Shown here: positions 1 to 6,654 of the stretch, piece by piece
How the letters are laid out: the number at the start of each line of letters is the position of its first letter
Numbering within the stretch: the stretch's first letter is position 1
From: Gallionellaceae bacterium CG11_big_fil_rev_8_21_14_0_20_60_62
GTDB taxonomy: Bacteria; Pseudomonadota; Gammaproteobacteria; Burkholderiales; Gallionellaceae
NCBI GenBank assembly: GCA_002787455.1
Contig: PCWU01000081.1
Span: 1 to 12,090, forward strand
Reading direction: 5' to 3'
DNA: 12,090 bases
Notes under the pieces: generated by a model
The model's database searches: none
Seen by the model: only the letters and a program-made list of their open reading frames with translations
Told to the model about the DNA's origin: nothing
Made by a program: the position numbers and the translations under genes

Positions 1-290
1 TTGAAGCAATACGGCACGTTTCGCCCCCGCTCCGCCAGCGCAATCGAGGTGCCGGCGACCAGAGGAATGCCCTTGTAGGCGGGTCCAAACAACATATCGA
101 ACTCATATCCGGAGGCGAGGATGGCCTGCGCGTAAAATTGGCACAACTCGCGCAAGGCCGCTCCGTCCTGGAACAAACCGGAGTTGAAAAAATACGGGGA
201 TAGGCGTCCCGCTTTGGTCTGGAATTCGCCAAAGCGCAGCACTTTCTGCGCTACAGCGAAGCGAATGAAATCCTGGCGGTAAGCGTGCAT
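1..290 (-). CDS. pyrE: Orotate phosphoribosyltransferase, N-terminal part (runs off window start)
   Basis: This is the 5' part of pyrE (96 codons visible; the 3' part lies before base 1). The enzyme joins orotate to PRPP to make orotidine 5'-phosphate in cytosolic de novo pyrimidine synthesis. The translation starts MHAYRQDFIRFAVAQKVLRF and continues with GEFQTKAGRLSPYFFNSGLF and FGPAYKGIPL, which closely match the N-terminus of proteobacterial PyrE, including the SPYFFN and GPAYKGIP segments. A GAGG Shine-Dalgarno sequence sits four bases before the ATG at 290. The gene diverges from the exonuclease gene at 386. The PRPP-binding motif near the middle of the protein is outside the window, so integrity of the whole gene cannot be judged. 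Confidence 0.95.
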   Translation of the reverse strand, partial: MHAYRQDFIRFAVAQKVLRFGEFQTKAGRLSPYFFNSGLFQDGAALRELCQFYAQAILASGYEFDMLFGPAYKGIPLVAGTSIALAERGRNVPYCF

Positions 291-349
291 AGAACCTCGA
301 AAACAATTCACCACATAGACACAGAAGCAAACCTCTGAATTAAGGACCC

Positions 350-359
350 CATTATAATG
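350..359. promoter_or_regulatory. Symmetric -10 element between pyrE and xth, possible bidirectional promoter
   Basis: The ten bases CATTATAATG are a perfect palindrome, so a consensus TATAAT can be read on the plus strand (353-358, toward xth) and on the minus strand (356-351, toward pyrE). It sits 27 bases before the xth start codon and about 60 bases before the pyrE start. I see no good -35 hexamer at 16-18 bases on either side, and no extended TGn motif, so the assignment rests on the -10 match and its position between divergent genes. Confidence 0.55.
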
Positions 360-385
360 CGCGGGCAAAATCAACGAGAGGCAAC

Positions 386-1153
386 ATGAGAATCATCACC
401 CTCAACTTCAACGGCATCCGCTCCGCCTATAACAAAGGCTTCCTTGAATGGTTCGGTACACAGGATGCCGACATCCTGTGTGTGCAGGAACTCAAGGCAC
501 AAGCCGCCGACATGACGCTCGAAATGCACACTCCTCCCGGATACCACGGCTATTTCCACTATGCCAAAAAGAAGGGTTACAGCGGTGTCGGCATTTACAG
601 CAAAAACAAACCCGACATAGTTATCGTCGGCCTCGGTATTCCCCAATTTGACGCCGAGGGTCGCTACATTGAGGCGCGCTTCGGCAAGCTCAGCGTAATT
701 TCTGTCTACTTGCCTTCAGGCTCCAGCGGAGAAGAACGGCAGGAAGTGAAGTTTGCCTTCCTTGCCGCCTTTATGCCACACATGATTGCGCTCAAGCAAA
801 GCGGGCGCGACGTTATCGTCTGCGGAGACTGGAACATCGCCCACACCGAAAAAGACCTGAAGAACTGGAAAGGCAACCGTAAGAATTCCGGCTTTCTGCC
901 AGAAGAAAGAGCATGGTTATCCCATTTATTTAACGAAGTCGGCTTTGTGGACGTGTTCCGGAAACTGAATCCCACGCTCGAAGCGTACACTTGGTGGTCG
1001 ACCCGCGGCCAGGCTTGGGCCAAGGACGTGGGATGGCGACTGGACTACCAAGTCGCTACCCCTGATATAGCCGCAAAGGCGCTATCGGCAGGAATCTACA
1101 AGGAGCAGCGGTTCTCGGATCACGCACCGTTCCTGGTTAATTACGCAGAATAG
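386..1153 (+). CDS. xth: Exodeoxyribonuclease III (AP endonuclease family)
   Basis: A 255-residue protein of the exonuclease III / AP endonuclease family, which cuts the backbone 5' of abasic sites and digests duplex DNA 3' to 5' in base-excision repair. The catalytic set is in place: Asn7 (LNFNGIR), Glu35 (QELKAQ), Tyr108 (YLPSGSSG), Asp148 and Asn150 (GDWNIAH), Asp220 (WRLDYQ), and Asp245-His246 (SDHAP). The length fits the family (E. coli XthA has 268). GAGAGG four bases before the ATG supports the start. It diverges from pyrE and converges on gyrB. The sequence does not look like the eukaryotic APE1 branch, but I cannot separate Xth subfamilies with certainty. Confidence 0.96.
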   Translation: MRIITLNFNGIRSAYNKGFLEWFGTQDADILCVQELKAQAADMTLEMHTPPGYHGYFHYAKKKGYSGVGIYSKNKPDIVIVGLGIPQFDAEGRYIEARFGKLSVISVYLPSGSSGEERQEVKFAFLAAFMPHMIALKQSGRDVIVCGDWNIAHTEKDLKNWKGNRKNSGFLPEERAWLSHLFNEVGFVDVFRKLNPTLEAYTWWSTRGQAWAKDVGWRLDYQVATPDIAAKALSAGIYKEQRFSDHAPFLVNYAE

Positions 1154-1220
1154 GCGGGGCGCGAGCAACCTGCCTAGCTTGCTAGCCGATTTCCTGCAGG
1201 TCCAACAAGTTAAAAATCTC
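1154..1220. other. Convergent xth/gyrB spacer, no clear terminator
   Basis: Sixty-seven bases separate the ends of the two converging genes. It contains a CCTGCAGG palindrome (1193-1200) and a short TAGC/GCTA repeat but no GC-rich hairpin followed by a T tract in either direction, so I do not call an intrinsic terminator. Transcription may end by Rho or inside the opposing gene. Confidence 0.5.
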
Positions 1221-3650
1221 TCACACATCCAAATTCTTTACTCCCAGTGCATTCTGCTCAATGAACGCCCTGCGCGGTTCGACCACATCCCCCATCAATG
1301 TCGTGAATATCTCGTCCGCGCCAATCGCATCCTCAATCCTCACGCGCAACAGGATACGGTTCTTCACGTCCATGGTCGTTTCCCACAATTGGCTCGGGTT
1401 CATCTCGCCCAAGCCTTTGTAACGCTGGATGCTAACGCCTTTCTTGGCATCTTCAAGTAACCACTCAATCGCCTGCTTGAAGCTGCTGACGCCGCGTTTC
1501 TGCTCGCCACGCATGGTATAGGAGGTTGGTGAGATCAGGCCGTTGAGCGCATCGGCCGTCTGGCGGATCTGCGCGTAGTCACCACTTTCCAAGAATTCCT
1601 TATCCAAATAACTAAGGGAATAGTTGCCGTGAAAGAGTTTTTCCAGGCGCAAACGCAATTCGCCGTTTTCATCCTTCTCCGGGTCAGCTTTAATGATGCC
1701 ACCGCAAGCTTCTTCCAAAAGCTTGGCACTTTCTTTGGCTCTTGTTTCGTCTGCCAACGAGAGTGCGGGCAGGACAAGCAAGGCGTGGCTGGCTTCGGGT
1801 GCAATGAAGTGAGAGAGGCGCTCAATAACTGCCTCGGCGAGGAAATATTGTTTGGCGATCTCGCTCAGTGCTTCGTCTTGAATCGGTGTGGCATCAAGCA
1901 CGGGGTAGAACGCGGCTCCCTCCAGCGCCGAGGCTAGCATGTAGTTTTTTAGTTCGTGCTCGTCTTTGAGATAGCGCTCCTCTCGACCTTTTTTAATTTT
2001 ATATAGGGGTGGCTGGGCGATGTAGATATGGCCTCTTTCAACCAGTTCCGGCATCTGGCGGTAGAAAAAGGTGAGCAGCAAGGTACGGATGTGGGCGCCA
2101 TCCACATCCGCGTCGGTCATGATGATGATGCGGTGATAGCGAAGTTTATCCGCGTTGTATTCCTCTTTTCCGATGCCGGTGCCCAACACAGTAATTAGTG
2201 TGGCGATTTCCTGCGAAGCGATCAGTTTTTCGAAACGCGCTTTCTCAACATTAAGTATCTTGCCTTTGAGCGGCAGGATAGCCTGGAACTTGCGGTCACG
2301 GCCTTGCTTGGCGGAGCCGCCGGCAGAGTCACCCTCAACCAGATAAATCTCTGATAATGCGGGGTTCTTTTCCTGGCAGTCGGCCAGTTTACCGGGTAGG
2401 CCAATGCCGTCAAGAATCCCTTTTCGGCGTGTCAGCTCGCGCGCCTTGCGGGCGGCATCACGAGCGCGGGCTGCGTCAATAATCTTGCCGCAAATAATCT
2501 TGGCATCAATGGGATTTTCCAGCAAGTAGTCGGCCAATCTCTGTGACACAACCTCCTGCACGGCGGGCTGAACTTCACTGGAGACAAGTTTATCCTTGGT
2601 TTGAGATGAAAATTTAGGATCAGGCACCTTAACCGATAGCACACAAGTCAAGCCTTCGCGCATATCGTCGCCAGTCGTGTCCACTTTAGCTTTTTTGGCT
2701 AATTCGTTGTCTTCAATGTATTTATTGATGACACGGGTCATTGCCATGCGCAGACCCGTCATATGCGTGCCACCGTCACGCTGGGGGATGTTATTGGTGA
2801 AACATTGCACCACCTCGGAATAACTATCATTCCATTGCATCGCCACATCCACAATAATGTGGTCTTTTTCCCCGCTCGCCTGAAAACATTTCGGGTGCAA
2901 CACGGTTTTGGTTTTGTTCATATATTCAACAAAACCTTGCACACCACCCAAATAAGCAAAGTTTTCTCCTTTGCCGGTGCGCTGATCAATCAACTCGATT
3001 TTGACCCCGTTATTTAAGAAAGATAACTCGCGCAAACGCTTGGCTAAAATTTCGTAGTGATATTCGACGTTGCCGAAAATTTCCTTGTCCGCTAGAAAGT
3101 GAACTTCGGTTCCGCGCTTGGTGCTTTCCCCCAATACTGGAATCGGTGAAACCTCAACCCCTTTTTGAATCTCGATCCTCCGGTCTTTCAAGACACCACG
3201 GTCAAACTCAAGACCAAATTTCTTGCCGTCGCGATACGTCGTCAGCTTCAACCATTCTGATAAACCATTAACGCAACTAACCCCAACTCCATGCAAGCCC
3301 CCGGACACCTTGTAACTGTTTTGATTGAATTTTCCTCCTGCATGGAGGACAGTCATCACAATCTCGGCGGCTGAACGCTTGGGTTCGTGCTTGTCGTCAA
3401 ACTTAATGCCAATGGGTATCCCGCGTCCGTTATCTGATACAGATATTGAGTTGTCTCCATGAATGATGACTTTAATCTCGTCACAATGCCCAGCCAGAGA
3501 CTCGTCAATCGCGTTATCCACCACTTCAAATACCATGTGGTGCAATCCGGTACCGTCGGAGGTGTCGCCAATATACATTCCGGGACGTTTGCGCACCGCC
3601 TCCAAACCTTCCAGTTGCTGGATACTTGATTCGTCGTAGCTATCACTCAT
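1221..3650 (-). CDS. gyrB: DNA gyrase subunit B
   Basis: The 809-residue ATPase subunit of DNA gyrase, which pairs with GyrA to introduce negative supercoils. Order of parts: GHKL ATPase domain with Glu42, Asn46, Glu50 and Asp73 (FEVVDNAIDE; SDNGRG) and the GGLHGVG loop at 117-123; transducer domain with QTKDKL (350-355); Toprim domain with Glu439 (EGDSAGG) and Asp513/Asp515 (DADVD); the long insertion typical of Gram-negative GyrB between about 560 and 735; and the C-terminal QRYKGLGEMN (742-751). Length matches the E. coli type (804). The start gives MSDSYDESSI as in relatives; the best Shine-Dalgarno (AGGA) is rather far, about 13 bases upstream. dnaN lies directly upstream, with a parS site between and no recF. 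The quinolone/novobiocin regions look ordinary. Confidence 0.98.
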   Translation of the reverse strand: MSDSYDESSIQQLEGLEAVRKRPGMYIGDTSDGTGLHHMVFEVVDNAIDESLAGHCDEIKVIIHGDNSISVSDNGRGIPIGIKFDDKHEPKRSAAEIVMTVLHAGGKFNQNSYKVSGGLHGVGVSCVNGLSEWLKLTTYRDGKKFGLEFDRGVLKDRRIEIQKGVEVSPIPVLGESTKRGTEVHFLADKEIFGNVEYHYEILAKRLRELSFLNNGVKIELIDQRTGKGENFAYLGGVQGFVEYMNKTKTVLHPKCFQASGEKDHIIVDVAMQWNDSYSEVVQCFTNNIPQRDGGTHMTGLRMAMTRVINKYIEDNELAKKAKVDTTGDDMREGLTCVLSVKVPDPKFSSQTKDKLVSSEVQPAVQEVVSQRLADYLLENPIDAKIICGKIIDAARARDAARKARELTRRKGILDGIGLPGKLADCQEKNPALSEIYLVEGDSAGGSAKQGRDRKFQAILPLKGKILNVEKARFEKLIASQEIATLITVLGTGIGKEEYNADKLRYHRIIIMTDADVDGAHIRTLLLTFFYRQMPELVERGHIYIAQPPLYKIKKGREERYLKDEHELKNYMLASALEGAAFYPVLDATPIQDEALSEIAKQYFLAEAVIERLSHFIAPEASHALLVLPALSLADETRAKESAKLLEEACGGIIKADPEKDENGELRLRLEKLFHGNYSLSYLDKEFLESGDYAQIRQTADALNGLISPTSYTMRGEQKRGVSSFKQAIEWLLEDAKKGVSIQRYKGLGEMNPSQLWETTMDVKNRILLRVRIEDAIGADEIFTTLMGDVVEPRRAFIEQNALGVKNLDV

Positions 3651-3670
3651 TGTTTATCTGCTTTCCTATT

Positions 3671-3686
3671 TGTTTCACGTGAAACA
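3671..3686. promoter_or_regulatory. parS site (ParB binding), dnaN-gyrB spacer
   Basis: TGTTTCACGTGAAACA is a perfect 16-base palindrome that fits the conserved bacterial chromosomal parS consensus (TGTTNCACGTGAAACA). ParB binds such sites, loads as a clamp and spreads, and ParA then moves the origin region. It lies in the 70-base spacer between dnaN and gyrB, 20 bases before the gyrB start codon. An identical copy is at 10204-10219. ParA and ParB genes are not in the window. Confidence 0.93.
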
Positions 3687-3720
3687 ATTTTATCTTGGTT
3701 TATTTTTCTTCCCGGGCACA

Positions 3721-4830
3721 TTAAATCCGCATAGGCATGACCACATACTTATAGTTTTCGCGTTCTGGGGTAGTCACTAATAAGCTGCTATTTTGATCTC
3801 CAAAAGAGAGGGTTATCTCTTCGCTATTTAAAAAACTTATACCATCAACCAAGTAATTAACGTTAAATCCAATATCCAAAGCCTGTCCGCCATAACTAAT
3901 TTCAATATCTTCCTGGGCTTCTTCCTGCTCGCTGTTGCTGCTGATGATCTGCAGGTTATTCTCGGTTAATAACAACCTCACTCCCCTGAACTTCTCGTTT
4001 GATAAAATCGCGGCGCGTTGCAGAGCTTGCATCAGCGTTACCCTGTTGACCGCCAAATGATTGCTGTGATTTGGAATCACCCGGGTGTAATCGGGGAATT
4101 TTCCGTCGATAACCTTGGATGTCATGGTTATATCGCAAAATTTGAATCTGGCCTGTTTCTCCGCTAATTCGATATCAAGTAATTCATCACCATCTCCCAG
4201 CAACTTCATCAGCTCGTTTACTGTTTTACGGGAAAGGATAGCTTCGATTTTCGGGTATTCCTGATCCAAGTTTTCCGCAATAAATGCCAACCGGTGCCCG
4301 TCGGTGGCGACAAGTTTGATCGAATCACCCTCAACGACCAACAAAACCCCGTTTAGGTAGTACCGAATATCTTGTTGCGCCATCGCATGTTGGACTGAAT
4401 TTAAAAGTTTTTTAAGTTTTCCTTGCTGGATGCCGATTTGGACAGCACCTTCCAGTTGGTTAGCCAGTGTTGGAAAGTCTTGTGCAGGTAGTGTCTGCAG
4501 GCTGAATTTGCTCTTGTTCGCTTTAACTTGCAGTTTATTTTCTTTGTTATCAAGGCTGACTAAGCTTTCTTCAGTAATCGCTTTTAAAATATCCTGGAAT
4601 TTCTTGGCCGATACGGTTATTGCTTCATCGCCTTCACTTTCCCCCAACTCTATATCCAGGTGCACTTCGATCTGGATTTCAAGATCGGTGCTGAGGAAGT
4701 TAATCCCGTTTGGAGTTTTTTTAACCAGCACATTTGACAGGATCGGCAAAGGTTGTTTCCTTTCCACGATTCCGCCCACCGCAAGCAAGGGTTTAAGCAA
4801 TTCGTTGCGTTTGATCTGTTTAATAAACAT
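3721..4830 (-). CDS. dnaN: DNA polymerase III beta sliding clamp
   Basis: A 369-residue beta clamp (E. coli 366), the ring-shaped dimer that tethers DNA polymerase III and other clamp-binding proteins to DNA. Recognisable segments are LLKPL near the start, FSLQTLPAQDFPTL (109-122), QQDIRYYLNGVLL (152-164), ATDGHRL (175-181), GKFPDYTRVIP (243-253), FRGVRLLLTEN (281-291) and the C-terminal YVVMPMRI, whose end forms part of the peptide-binding pocket. No strong Shine-Dalgarno precedes the ATG at 4830; AGGG lies about 15 bases away. The gene follows dnaA after a 199-base spacer that looks like the origin, and is followed by gyrB. It is visibly richer in A and T than xth or mnmE. Confidence 0.98.
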   Translation of the reverse strand: MFIKQIKRNELLKPLLAVGGIVERKQPLPILSNVLVKKTPNGINFLSTDLEIQIEVHLDIELGESEGDEAITVSAKKFQDILKAITEESLVSLDNKENKLQVKANKSKFSLQTLPAQDFPTLANQLEGAVQIGIQQGKLKKLLNSVQHAMAQQDIRYYLNGVLLVVEGDSIKLVATDGHRLAFIAENLDQEYPKIEAILSRKTVNELMKLLGDGDELLDIELAEKQARFKFCDITMTSKVIDGKFPDYTRVIPNHSNHLAVNRVTLMQALQRAAILSNEKFRGVRLLLTENNLQIISSNSEQEEAQEDIEISYGGQALDIGFNVNYLVDGISFLNSEEITLSFGDQNSSLLVTTPERENYKYVVMPMRI

Positions 4831-4874
4831 GTTTTAATTAATACCCTAATAGATATAACAATCATTGAAAAATG

Positions 4875-4883
4875 TGTTGATAA
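4875..4883 (-). promoter_or_regulatory. DnaA box (TTATCAACA)
   Basis: Read on the minus strand this is TTATCAACA, one base from the consensus TTATCCACA. It sits inside the AT-rich half of the dnaA-dnaN spacer, and the same nonamer recurs in the same orientation at 4962-4970. Confidence 0.6.
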
Positions 4884-4961
4884 CAAAAATAACCAAAATA
4901 ATTCATGATTTAAAGCGTTATTTAGGTTGTTCGCAACACCCCTGACAAAACATGTATGGTT

Positions 4962-4970
4962 TGTTGATAA
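4962..4970 (-). promoter_or_regulatory. DnaA box (TTATCAACA)
   Basis: Second TTATCAACA nonamer on the minus strand, identical to the one at 4875-4883 and 87 bases from it, at the boundary between the mixed and AT-rich parts of the candidate origin. Confidence 0.6.
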
Positions 4971-4997
4971 TTTGGATGCAACCCAAAATCCAAGCAC

Positions 4998-5006
4998 TTA
5001 CCCACA
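4998..5006 (+). promoter_or_regulatory. Probable DnaA box (TTACCCACA)
   Basis: TTACCCACA on the plus strand has a single mismatch (fourth base) to TTATCCACA and faces the opposite way to the two TTATCAACA boxes nearby. It could be a weaker DnaA site; alone it would not be convincing. Confidence 0.45.
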
Positions 5007-5029
5007 AAAAGCAGCGGTCATTTTGCGAC

Positions 5030-6373
5030 TTATGCACGCAGTGTTTGATGCAGCAGGTTGAATTCCTTCTCTATCGTCTCATCTGTATTGCGCATATTGT
5101 CAATTGTTTTGCAGGCATGCAACACTGTTGTGTGATCCCTTCCACCAAAGGCACTGCCGATCTCAGGCAAACTTAGCTGTGTTAATTCACGTGCCAGTGA
5201 CATGGCCATTTGCCTTGGCCGGGCAATCGCGCGGGTTCTTTTTTTCGACAGCAAATCGACAAGTTTCAGACGGTAGAAGTCGGCGACAGTTTTCTGGATA
5301 TTCTCGATTGAAACCTGTTTGTTTTGGGCGGAAAGCAAATCTTTGAGCGCTTCCTTGGCCAGGTCAATGGAGATTTCCTGTTTGTGAAAACGGGAAAATG
5401 CCTCGATTCGGTTTAAAGCGCCTTCCAACTCCCTAATGTTGGAGCGGACATGCTTGCCTATGAAAAATGCGACATCCTCACCTATCTTGATTTTGCTGTT
5501 TCCGGCTTTTTGCAGCAAAATCGCGACCCGCATTTCCAGTCCAGGAGGTTCGATCGCAACTGTCAAACCGCAGGTGAAACGCGAAGTCAGTCTTGGTTCT
5601 ATCCCGTTTATTTCCTTGGGGAAAGTGTCACACGAAATAACAACTTGCTTGTTTGCATCGATCAGCGAGTTGAGGGTGTAGAAAAACTCCTGCTGGGTGC
5701 CGGGTTTGTCCGCGATGAATTGAATATCATCAATCAACAGTAGATCCAGCGAATTGTAAAACTGCTTGAATTCGTCAAAGGTTTTTGTCTGAAACGCCTT
5801 CACTACCGCCGAGACATAATTGGTGGCATGGATGTAACAAATTCTAGCCCCCTTGTTTTCTGTGGCAACCAGATTGCCGATAGATTGCAGCAAGTGTGTT
5901 TTTCCCAGACCTACGCCGCCATATATAAACAGAGGGTTATAAGATTGTCCCGGCTTTTCAGCCACCTGGAGAGCCGCCGCATGTGCTAGCTGGTTGGCTT
6001 TGCCGGTTACATAAGATTCAAAGGTGAGCAGGGTGTTGAGTTTGTTGCCCGCCCGCGTATTTCTAGCCGGGGTGACGGGTTCTTGGTTTTTCCTGCTTTC
6101 AACCGCAGGAGTAGGCAACTTCTGGTAAATCTTCTTATCCAGCCGCAACTCTATTTCCGGCGGAGATTTGAAAACCGCCGAAACTTGCCTGGAAATTTCG
6201 GGCAAAAAACGCTCCTGAATGATGCGCAGGGCAAAACTGTTCGGCGCGGTTAGCACAAGGCGTTGGTCCACCATGTCAAAGTGCAGCGGTTTGATCCATG
6301 AGTTATATTGCAAAGGGGGCAACAATTCCTTGAAATAACGCTGGCAGTTGGCGGATAGAGAAGGTACAGACAT
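5030..6373 (-). CDS. dnaA: Chromosomal replication initiator protein DnaA
   Basis: The 447-residue AAA+ initiator that binds DnaA boxes, melts oriC and loads DnaB helicase. Parts seen: N-terminal interaction domain I (about 1-75), a linker rich in Pro, Arg and Asn (about 85-115), Walker A GGVGLGKTH (152-160), Walker B LLLIDDIQF (211-219), RLTSRF with the Arg finger near 265, SNIRELEGALNRI (311-323), and the DNA-binding signature GRDHTTVLHACKTI (411-424). The reading frame is open upstream to an ATG at 6439, but I chose 6373 because MSVPSLSANCQRYF aligns with normal DnaA N-termini and the longer start would overlap the DnaA box at 6430-6438. The Shine-Dalgarno is weak. The gene is divergent from rpmH and precedes dnaN. 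Confidence 0.97.
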   Translation of the reverse strand: MSVPSLSANCQRYFKELLPPLQYNSWIKPLHFDMVDQRLVLTAPNSFALRIIQERFLPEISRQVSAVFKSPPEIELRLDKKIYQKLPTPAVESRKNQEPVTPARNTRAGNKLNTLLTFESYVTGKANQLAHAAALQVAEKPGQSYNPLFIYGGVGLGKTHLLQSIGNLVATENKGARICYIHATNYVSAVVKAFQTKTFDEFKQFYNSLDLLLIDDIQFIADKPGTQQEFFYTLNSLIDANKQVVISCDTFPKEINGIEPRLTSRFTCGLTVAIEPPGLEMRVAILLQKAGNSKIKIGEDVAFFIGKHVRSNIRELEGALNRIEAFSRFHKQEISIDLAKEALKDLLSAQNKQVSIENIQKTVADFYRLKLVDLLSKKRTRAIARPRQMAMSLARELTQLSLPEIGSAFGGRDHTTVLHACKTIDNMRNTDETIEKEFNLLHQTLRA

Positions 6374-6428
6374 GCTTGAATGGCAACCTAAAGCTGGAAG
6401 TCGGAACATTCTACAATCTAGGCCAAAA

Positions 6429-6458
6429 GTTATCCACAATATAAATTAAACTTGACAA
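6429..6458 (-). promoter_or_regulatory. Possible dnaA promoter overlapping the DnaA box
   Basis: On the minus strand TTGTCA (6458-6453, five of six bases to the -35 consensus) is followed after 18 bases by GATAAC (6434-6429, four of six to TATAAT). The putative -10 lies within the DnaA box, which would let DnaA shut off its own gene. The -10 match is modest and other placements are possible. Confidence 0.33.
6430..6438 (+). promoter_or_regulatory. Perfect DnaA box in the dnaA-rpmH spacer
   Basis: TTATCCACA is an exact match to the strong E. coli-type DnaA box. It lies 56 bases upstream of the dnaA start codon and 13 bases upstream of the rpmH -35 hexamer, followed by an almost pure A/T stretch (6439-6450). 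The position fits DnaA autoregulation of its own promoter, and possibly a second part of the origin. Confidence 0.8.
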
Positions 6459-6480
6459 AAAAGCCTTTAGCTATTGTAAT
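6452..6480 (+). promoter_or_regulatory. Sigma-70-type promoter of rpmH
   Basis: A perfect -35 hexamer TTGACA (6452-6457), a 17-base spacer and TGTAAT (6475-6480, five of six) form the best promoter in the window. It lies 39 bases before the rpmH start codon and would drive the rpmH-rnpA-yidD-yidC-mnmE cluster. Its -35 hexamer overlaps the putative minus-strand -35 for dnaA. Confidence 0.83.
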
Positions 6481-6519
6481 TGCGCGCTTTTTTTAACAAA
6501 CTCGATCAAGGATTAAATT

Positions 6520-6654
6520 ATGAAACGCACATTCCAACCGTCCGTAACCAAACGAAAACGCACCCACGGTTTTCTGGTGCGCATGAAAACCAAGGGCGGA
6601 CGTGCTGTTATAGCGGCCAGACGAGCCAAAGGCCGTGCAAGATTGGGCGTCTAA
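6520..6654 (+). CDS. rpmH: 50S ribosomal protein L34
   Basis: A 44-residue, strongly basic protein beginning MKRTFQPSVTKRKRTHGF and ending RRAKGRARLGV, matching bacterial L34 end to end (E. coli 46 residues). L34 is a small late-assembling protein of the large ribosomal subunit. AAGGA at 6508-6512, seven bases before the ATG, is a good Shine-Dalgarno, and a strong promoter lies just upstream. It is divergent from dnaA, as in many bacteria, and its last 20 bases are shared with the start of rnpA in another frame. Confidence 0.98.
   Translation: MKRTFQPSVTKRKRTHGFLVRMKTKGGRAVIAARRAKGRARLGV

Larger units (their letters stand above)
4831..5029. other. oriC: Candidate chromosomal replication origin (oriC), dnaA-dnaN spacer
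   Basis: This 199-base non-coding spacer combines two features of bacterial origins. Bases 4831-4920 contain only about 21% G+C by hand count, a candidate unwinding element, while 4921-5029 is about 42%. DnaA-box-like nonamers are TTATCAACA on the minus strand at 4875-4883 and 4962-4970, TTACCCACA on the plus strand at 4998-5006, and TTATGCACG at 5030-5038, which overlaps the dnaA stop codon. Each differs from TTATCCACA or TTATNCACA at one base. Neighbouring genes and the switch of coding strand at dnaA/rpmH agree with an origin here. A dnaN promoter probably lies in the same spacer, but I could not choose one convincingly. A short GTTG-TTCG-CAAC hairpin is at 4926-4937. Confidence 0.62.

Noticed and set aside
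1154..1220. Bidirectional terminator between xth and gyrB
   Set aside because: No stable GC-rich hairpin with flanking T/A tracts could be drawn by eye.
3514..3522. DnaA-box-like TTATCCACC in gyrB
   Set aside because: The bases encode the invariant VVDNAID motif on the minus strand, so the resemblance is explained by protein constraint, and it is isolated.
4926..4937. GTTG-TTCG-CAAC hairpin as a dnaA terminator
   Set aside because: The stem is only four base pairs and no T tract follows in the direction of dnaA transcription; it is mentioned only as part of the origin spacer.
5183..5198. Possible third parS around TTCACGTG inside dnaA
   Set aside because: Only the central eight bases match; I count six mismatches over the 16-base site, including most of the right arm.
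6374..6439. Longer dnaA reading frame starting at ATG 6439
   Set aside because: The extra 22 residues have no resemblance to DnaA N-termini, and the ATG overlaps the perfect DnaA box; the start at 6373 matches the family.
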